From Undaria pinnatifida (lineage: Eukaryota; Sar; Phaeophyceae; Laminariales; Alariaceae), in assembly GCA_012845835.1 (NCBI GenBank), contig JABAKD010000012.1, forward strand, positions 4,200,438-4,264,437: 64,000 nt of DNA, in the 5' to 3' direction. The notes beneath the pieces were generated by a model that worked only from the letters and a program-made list of their open reading frames with translations, had not been told where the DNA came from and did not search any database. This document shows positions 37,601-46,130 of the stretch, one piece after another (the stretch's first letter is position 1; every line of letters starts with the position of its first letter). The position numbers and the translations under genes were made by a program.

Positions 37601-40600
37601 CGACCACTCAACTGGTCTAACTGACAGCTGACGCATTTGAAATAGTTGAAATACATAAATTCTACTGTAATATATAATACTCTACCCAGTATGGTCCCAA
37701 AACTCTAAAACCTTACGATACCTCTGGCACATTTTTGACTTGCGGAGCAGATCTACTTTCGAAGATACGGGCAAGAATAAACACCACCCCTACCCCTCCG
37801 AAAGCTCTAAGAATCCTATGGCACAGCCGATGCATACATGTGAATTAAATAATGGGGGGGGTGCTGGTTGTAGTTTTCTCATTTAGCAAAGGAGGGACGC
37901 AATCATATATCGGCAGAAGGGGGGATTGGTAATTGATTCATTATCTGTTTTTGCAAAGGAGGGGCGCGATGATAATAGAAGGACGGATTGGTAACTCATT
38001 CATTGACTTTTGCGAAAGAGGAACGCAGTATATTTTATCCTACAGTAGGTGAAATACTAAAATTCTGAAACCTTGTGAACTCCCCATGTCCCTGCAACCT
38101 TCAACTCTTAATGTTTTGTTTGTTGACGTTTGTAATAATTCCGGAGCAGATCGGCGATGAAGACACGGGCAAGAACAGACGCATCGATCAGCGCGTGCTG
38201 TGGATGACGGAAGCGCAGAAGAAAACCAAGGTGGTTGAACTCCTTCGCGGCCACGACAAGGAGGATAGGGTGAGGAATATAGAGGCGGGGAAAGGGGGGG
38301 GGGGGGGGCTCTTGCGGTTAGATTACATTGGGAATCGCTTTTTCTTTTTATCCATCCTATCTGTGTTTATTTTTTTGGTGCTGTTTTCTTGCGGGAGGGG
38401 GGGGAGGGGGGGGAGGGGGAAGGCGTTTTTTTTGTTACTCAAGATTTTGTGTGTTGTTTGTGTTTGTGTTTTGGTGTTTGGCCGTGTTTTCGTCTGTTAC
38501 CGTAAATGCATCGTTTCTCCTGTGCAATGTTCACATTGTTGTCACAGTTTTTTTTTTTTTTTTTTTTTTTTTTTCTCCCAATGTCTTCCACGTTCTCCGG
38601 TTTTTCGCCCCTGTTTTTCCCATTTTTTTTTTCCTCCCCATTTTGAGCAATTTTTGGCTGTTTTCAGCCGTTTTTTTGACGCTTGCTACGCGGTGAAGGC
38701 GCACCAACCATTTTTTCTTTTTTACTACCCTCCATGTGGGTTTTATAGTATCAGTGCACAGAATTATTATTATGGGAAATGGTCCTGTTGTTGTTGACCC
38801 TCACAACTTCCAGGGGAGTGAGTCACCGACCCACATCTTTCATTAGGATAAAGTATACAAAATCGCGCGAACGACCTTCCGTGATTTTTGTGCAAACTAC
38901 TATGTATCAGCGAAATATAGATGTATGTACCACGCAGCTTGCAAAGTTGCGTTTCAACCATTCAGTCGTTCGTACTCACATCCGACGTTTTTTTTTTTTT
39001 TTTTTTTTCTAGTGCTACTCACTTGAGGAGCTCTGTACCCTTCTTGACCTTTCTCAACCCTTCTTAGCCCAAAAATTACGAGGGATTTTTTTTTTTTGTT
39101 TGTTTGTTAGACGAAAAATATCATAGCCTAGGGTTATAGGGTAAGGGTATATAGGGTAAGGGTATGTATATACCCAGTGGCGTATCAGGTTATCCTCGAG
39201 CGTGGTATAGGTCAGTTTCGTGAGCTCGAACCTCTCCCGAGTGCATACTCGTATAAATTCGTGGGAACTTTTTCTTCTGCACAAATTGACTCGCGGAAAG
39301 CGCGAGAGCGTGAGTTAGCAACACTCGATGAAAAATCGACGAGCAGTGGGTTTGCTGAACCCTATGCGCGATAAAAAATTGAAGGCAAGAACCGGGGGGA
39401 AGAAGGGACGACACCTATGACCACGGCTTGTCCAGAAGCTGGAAAGTTAAAGTGAGAGAAAAAAAGGAAAAAAACAAAACAAAACCAACGACACAAAAAA
39501 TCCGAAAAATAAGAACGAAACTTTCCGACGATTTCGGTTTAACCCCTTCAGAGGCCCCAAACTCCTCCCTATACTAACTTCAAGTAACTTTGTCCCCAAA
39601 GTGGGTTTCCAGTAGTGAAGGCGTTAAGGAGCCCCCCCCGTCATTCAGAAAAAGTTCCAGCCAAAAAGTGGTACACCTTAACACTCCTTTCGTGGCACGC
39701 GCGTCTTCTTTTGCAGATTTTTCTACCGCTCCCTGCTTTTCCACTACGATCTGCCCTCCCCCCCTGTCTCTTGTGGTTGCTTCCAGGCAGTAGGTGCTGG
39801 CGGTGATAGTCACCGCGAAGTTTTTTTTGACCGTGTCTCTTGTGTTTGCTTTTAGGCAGTAGGTGCTGGTGGTGATGATCAACGCGAAGTTTTTTTGACC
39901 GTGTCTCTTGTGGTTGCTTTTAGGCAGTAGGTGCTGGTGGTGATGATCAACGCGAAGTTTTTTTGACCGCTGTTTTTTCGTCTCATCTCTTGGATGTTTG
40001 ATTTTGTACATCCGACGGTACCGGTGTTCGTGACCACAACTTTTTGTTACCCGTGGTTCCACTTATTTGTTGTTGACTTGAGGTATGAAAAAAAAAAAAT
40101 GCTGGTGTCCATCGACCACCAACCCGAAGTTTTTGACACCCTGTTTTGGGTGTGTCCAACATTATTGTGCTTTGCACCATAGATGGAACTAACCCTAAAT
40201 CTTAACCTTGACCTTAACCCATACGAAATATACCGCCTGGTATAGGTCAGTTTCGTGAGTTGGAACCTCTCCCGAGTGCATACTCGTATAAATTCGTGGG
40301 AACTTTTTCTTCTGCACAAATTGACTTGCGAAAAGCGCGAGAGCGTGAGTTAGCAACACTCGATGAAAAATCGACGAGCAGTGGGATTGCTGAACCTTGT
40401 GGGCAATAAAAATTGAAGGCAAGAACCGGGGGGGGGAAGAAGGGGCGACACCTGTGACCACGGCTTGTTCAGAGGCTGGACAAGTAGAAGTGTACGAAAA
40501 AAAGAAAAAAAGAAGAGAAAATAAACAAAAAAACCGATGACTGCCCTCTGCTGACATCACTGGGGTAAAATGGTTGAATAAACACAATAATGTGTATCTC

Positions 40601-42759
40601 TGTGTTTTGGTCTCTGGTTGAGTTTCAAGAAGAGGTGCTGGTGATGTGACGGTATCATGATCAACACGAATAACGCTTTTGATTATTACCGTGCGGGGCT
40701 CTGTTTTTACTCGTGGTCTCTTTTTCGTTTTGGGTCGTGTTAATTTTGTTATTCAAAAGGTACTGGTGTTCATGAAGACGAAGAAATCGTTTTGTTTTGT
40801 GTTAATTTTTTCATGCAGAAGGTACTGGTGTTCATGAAGACGAAGAAATCGTTTTGGTTTGTGTTAACTTTTTTTCAAAAGGTACTGGTGTTCATGAAGA
40901 CGAAGAAATCGTTTTGCTTTGTGTTAATTTTTTCATGCAGAAGGTACTGGTGTTCATGAAGACGAAGAAATCGTTTTGGTTTGTGTTAACTTTTTTTCAA
41001 AAGGTACTGGTGTTCATGAAGACGAAGAAATCGTTTTGGTTTTGGTTGATTTTTACGCAAAAGGTACTGGTGTTCATGAAGACGAAGAAATCGCGTTGGT
41101 TGGTGTTATTTTTTTTTTGCAAAAGGTACTGGTGTTCATGAAGACGAGGAAATCGTTTTGGTTTTGGTTGATTTTTACGCAAAAGGTACTGGTGTTCATG
41201 AAGACGAAGAAATCGCGTTGGTTGGTGTTATTTTTTTTTTGCAAAAGGTACTGGTGTTCATGAAGACGAGGAAGGCTTTTTGGCTAGCCCCTCCTACCGT
41301 AGCCTTGCTCGTGATCAAGGCTACGGTCGGGGGCGGTACCCCCAATTTCACCGCCAGGTCTAAGCCAGTTGCGCGAGTGACTCCGTGATTCACTGACAAA
41401 AACACGTTCGGCGGTTTTTCTGTTCCAGAGCAGCTAACCATTCCTTTTCGTATAATTTCGAGAATGTTGTACAGCACGGAACAGGGGGGGGGGGGGGGGG
41501 CAGGGGGGGGGGGGGGGGAGGGGGGGGGGGGGGGGGGAGGGGGGGGGGAGGGGGGGGGGGAGGGGGGAGGGGGGAGGGGGGGGAGGGGGGGGGGGGGGGT
41601 CACTCGCGCGGGTGGGTGACACCGAGCCGCTGAAGGAAAAAATGGGGGCCCAAAAGTGGTCAAAAGGGGGTAAAACGGCATAACACCACTACCGTAGCGT
41701 TGGTTTCGTTTTTTTTTTTCTTTATGCTGAAAAGGTACTGGTGTTCATCAAGACGAGGAAAGCGGTTGACCAACTGGCCGCCCTGTTTTTTTTTTTTTTC
41801 CTTTGGTCTCTTTTCGTTGTTGTGAATTTTAATGCAAAAAGGTGCTGGTGTTCATCAACACGAAGAAGAGCGCGGACATCCTCGGGCGCCAGCTGGAGCA
41901 GGCCGGCTTCGCGGCGGGAGTACTTCACGGCGGCAAGAGCCAGGCGAGATTTTATGGTGTTGATTGTCTTGTATTGCAAAAATAAATAAATACATTACGT
42001 ACAGCTGTGAGATCGAAGATTGTTGGTAAGAAATAAACTCGTCTTTGCAAGCTGTGTGTGGTACTCCGATCGCGCGCGCGTGTCACTGGTGTGTGTGTCC
42101 TTGTCAAGGATTGTTGTTGTTGTTGCTGTTCTCGCATTAGCTCGTATAATATCAAGTCTGTGGTGGTCACAGGACAGGCTCCAGTCACTCTGGAGTGAAA
42201 TAATATCCCAGGGGAAAAACATGAAACAAACAAAACTAAAGGTGGTATATGCACACGTATATATGATATCACAACTGAAGCAATTCATGCATCCGCCTAA
42301 AAATATAGAAAAACATGGATACATGTCGGCGACTCCCGTGTATTAATGTATATATGCGTTATCGTTATTATGCTTGCCCTCGGACTATATAGCGTAGATA
42401 GCCGCCGTTCCGATTTATACATCGAATGCCCTGCCCTAAATGAGTAGTACCTCTGCTATGGCGCTCTGCCAACCGTGTCCCTGTTCCCCTTCTATACAGT
42501 AGAGCTTACCACTTTTTCGACGACATGGTTGACGCACACTGTACGAGACGAAGGGGTTCCACCGTACAATGGTTGGCTGCGTTTCATTGGGTTGGAGTTA
42601 GGGCATATAAATTTGAAGAGTGTGTCAACCATGTTGTTGAAGAAGCGGTAAGGTGCCCTCCTTCTATATGTGAGTTATCCCGCCGTAGGGTTTGCAGTTT
42701 TGGGGCGAAACGTTTCTGACCTTCTGATTGGTTGAGATCCTCAAGTGTGACACTACCGG

Positions 42760-42806
<47 letters not shown>

Positions 42807-45800
42807 GCCGTTTATCCTCCGGCGGATGGGGTAAAATAAAGCTCGATCTCACCACACTTCCACGTATTTTCATACACGTCGTGTGTCGATTTAACTCAAT
42901 TGCCTTCGCAATCCAGCGGTAACTGGCGTGTCCTTCGGTTCCCACTGTAGCGATATCGTGAGCTGTTCCCACTACCGGCTGGTATGATAATTTTATTGTT
43001 ATGTTTCAGGATTGCCCGGAGCGCATAGAAATTGTTGGTCGGATTGCGCGAACGAATGAATGCCTTCGAAGGCATGTTTCGGGTGAAAAGTTGAGCTGCT
43101 CCTCGTGTTAGGAGCTCGGAAATTTCTTAGAAACTTTTACTGCACGCCTAGCGTGGGATAACTCATGTTACAAAATAGATACAAAAAAAAGTTTTGTTTA
43201 GAACGCGCCGCCGAAGTGTCACGCAGCAAAACGAAGTTGAGTGTCGATCACTCGGTTGGTCGAGCTAACGACGGCTGACGTATCTGAAACAGGTTGATAA
43301 CGAAAAGGAGATGTTGGGCGGTAAGTATTGTTCGCTGAAGTTTGATGTGATCGGGCAGGGTTGGTTTCGTCTTGCTCGTGAGCAATGTGCCGTATATGCT
43401 GATGTGTGCTGTCTGTGTGTGGCTCACTGTTGGCCTTTGCCTTTTGGACTGCTGTGCTGTACTTCGCGGTGTCCTATGCTGTGCTGTGTTGTGCCATGCT
43501 GTGCTCTGTTTTGCCATTCTGTGCTGATGGCTGTGCTGTTACGCTATGCTGCGCTATGCTTTGCTAGTGGCTGTGCTGTGTTATGGTGTGCTATGCGTTG
43601 CTGTGCTGTGCTAGCGCTATGCTAATGCTGTGGCTGTGGTTGTAATATGGTACCCTATTATGCGTTGTGTTATGCTATGCTTTGCTATGCTGTGCCAATG
43701 CTGTGCTGGGCTATGTTGTACCTGTTGCGATGCAATCCTGTTATGTGCTGTGCTATGCTGTGCTATGCTGTGCTATGCTGTGCTATGCTGTGCTATGCTG
43801 TGCTTTGCTGGGCTATGCTGGGCTATGCTGGTCTAATGCTGTGCTATTATGGTGCTGTTACACGCTGTGCTTTGCCTTGCTATGCCGCGCTACGTCCAGC
43901 TATGCTGTGCTAATCATGTGCTGTTCTATATGCTATTCTGTTTTACGTGGCGTTATTTGATGCCACGACTTTCTGTACTAATGCCGTGCTAATGCTGTGC
44001 TAATGCTGTGATGTGCTGCAGGACCAACGAGAGGAAAACCTCGAGAGCTTCCGCGACGGCGTGTACACGGTCCTCGTTGCCACGGACGTTGCTGCACGTG
44101 GGTTGGACATTCCAGACGTTAAGGTCGGTGATATAAAAACACAAGGGCAGGGGGGGGGGGGGGGGGGGGGGGGGGCAGAGCGATACTTGAGTACTATTAA
44201 TAGTATCTTATTGTTTGGGCAGGTTAGACCGCTCAATACGTTAAGGTTCGTGGAAACACGAGGGAAGGAGGAGGGCGGGGGGGGCGAGCGGCGAGGCAGA
44301 GCCGTGGTTCACGCGCAATGTGGCGTCTTTCTTGATTCGTTGCCGTGGATTTGTCTGTGGGTTTGGTGATTGTTTCACGTTTAGGCCTTCCGGAGATCTA
44401 AAAGTCGGTGAACTGACACACCTGGTACATGCAAGGGGGGCGAAGGGAGGGGGAGCGGCATTATCATTTGTTGCTTGCCTTGGCCGTTTGGCCATTGACT
44501 AGTGCGGGGGGGGGGGGGGGGAGAGCAGAGCTGTGGTTCACCAGTCTTTGGATGGGTTTGATGGTTTTTTTAATCTGTGTTTCGTGTTGAGGTCAGAAGA
44601 AGCATAGGAGGCGGGGGAAGGGGCACCCGTCTCTGCTTTGTTTATTTTTGTTCTACATACGACTGACCCTCCAGCCGCTCCCTTCCCTCCCTCCCTCCCC
44701 TCCCACCCCGCTGCTGTTTCTATGTTTTTACCATCTCCACTCCAGGAGGTGATCAATTACGAGCTGCCGGCTAAGATCGATTCTTACTGCCACCGCATCG
44801 GACGTACGGGTCGGGCGGGCAAGGACGGGATAGCAACATCCTTCCTCACAGAGCACGACGAGGAGATTATGTTTGGCCTCAAGGTGAGAACGGCCGCATG
44901 CGATGGTCAGGGTGGGGGCGCGCTGTTTTTGTTTTTGAGACTCTTCTTTCTTCCCTTGAGGAGCTCTGTACTTTTTGTACTTTTTAGCCCTTTTAAAACC
45001 CTCCCGCGGATGGGGAAAAATAAAAAAAGCTTGAGCTCACCAGACTTGCGAGCGTATTTTCGTGCATGTCGTGTGCTGCTTCAACTACATTGTATTCGCA
45101 ATCCAGCGCTAGCCGGCGTGTCCTTCGCTTCCCGTGGTAGCGACAGCGCGAGCTGCGTCCCTATCTATACGTACTCCGCCCGAAGCGTGACGTTCGAGAG
45201 ACATCGTAGGGGCTACGGTAGCGGGAGCGTTTTTCTTTTTTTTAAGCCATTATTTTTTTTATTTTTTTGTTTCGACGTGTGCTACGATAGAGGTATGCCT
45301 TTTTTTGGCTATCTTGTTTTCTGAATGACTATCGTCGGAAAAAATAGGTTGCTTTTTTGCGTGATTCTCGTTGTATACCTCGTACGAATCCAATGGAATT
45401 TCGTCATCCGATTACTACGTCGTACGAAGCAGATTTTTTTTTTTCTCCGAATCAGTTTTTGGCAGGCTCTTGACAAATTTGTTCGATCGTGTGGAAGCAT
45501 GCTGCGGTAGAGGCAGCAGTCTCCATCGGATTGCATTTTCGGCGTTCTCCAAAGTAGTTTTTCGGTGATATGTATCTGGTATATGGAGCTTCTTGAGTGA
45601 GGATTCCCAGGAAAAAAAAAACAGACGCGTGCTACGATATAGAGGTATACCTTTTTTCGGCGAAAATGTTTTCTGAATGACGGGGGGAATCCTAAACCCT
45701 CAATCATCGGAAATACGCCATATTAAGGTGTACCTTTTTTTGGCGAAAATGTTTTTTGAATGACGGGGGGGATCCTTAACTCTCAAAACCATCGGAAAAT

Positions 45801-46098
45801 TGTGGCGTCTGTATATCTAGCAACAAGAACAACTTGTACAGCAGTTGTGGGAAAGAAGTGCCACGGAGTAGACGTTCCCCCAGGAAGGCGGTGTGGTGTG
45901 GCGGGTCAGTTTTTGTGGCCGCGTTGTCGGGGGAAGCCGTCTTAGCCACCTTGCTCATTCCGGGTTATGAGTGCATTTCCTCAGTTTCGCCAAGTGATTT
46001 CGGCCACCTTTTAGTATGATGTATGACATGATCTTTAGTCGTTAGGCGTTTCGGAACCAGTAGATAAAAACGATAAAGACAAAGCACGGGGAGACTTC

Positions 46099-46130
<32 letters not shown>

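Noticed and set aside
40757-41280. Array of about 60-bp repeats resembling a CRISPR array
   Set aside because: There are no unique spacers, the units match the exon 13 edge, and the context is a eukaryotic intron.
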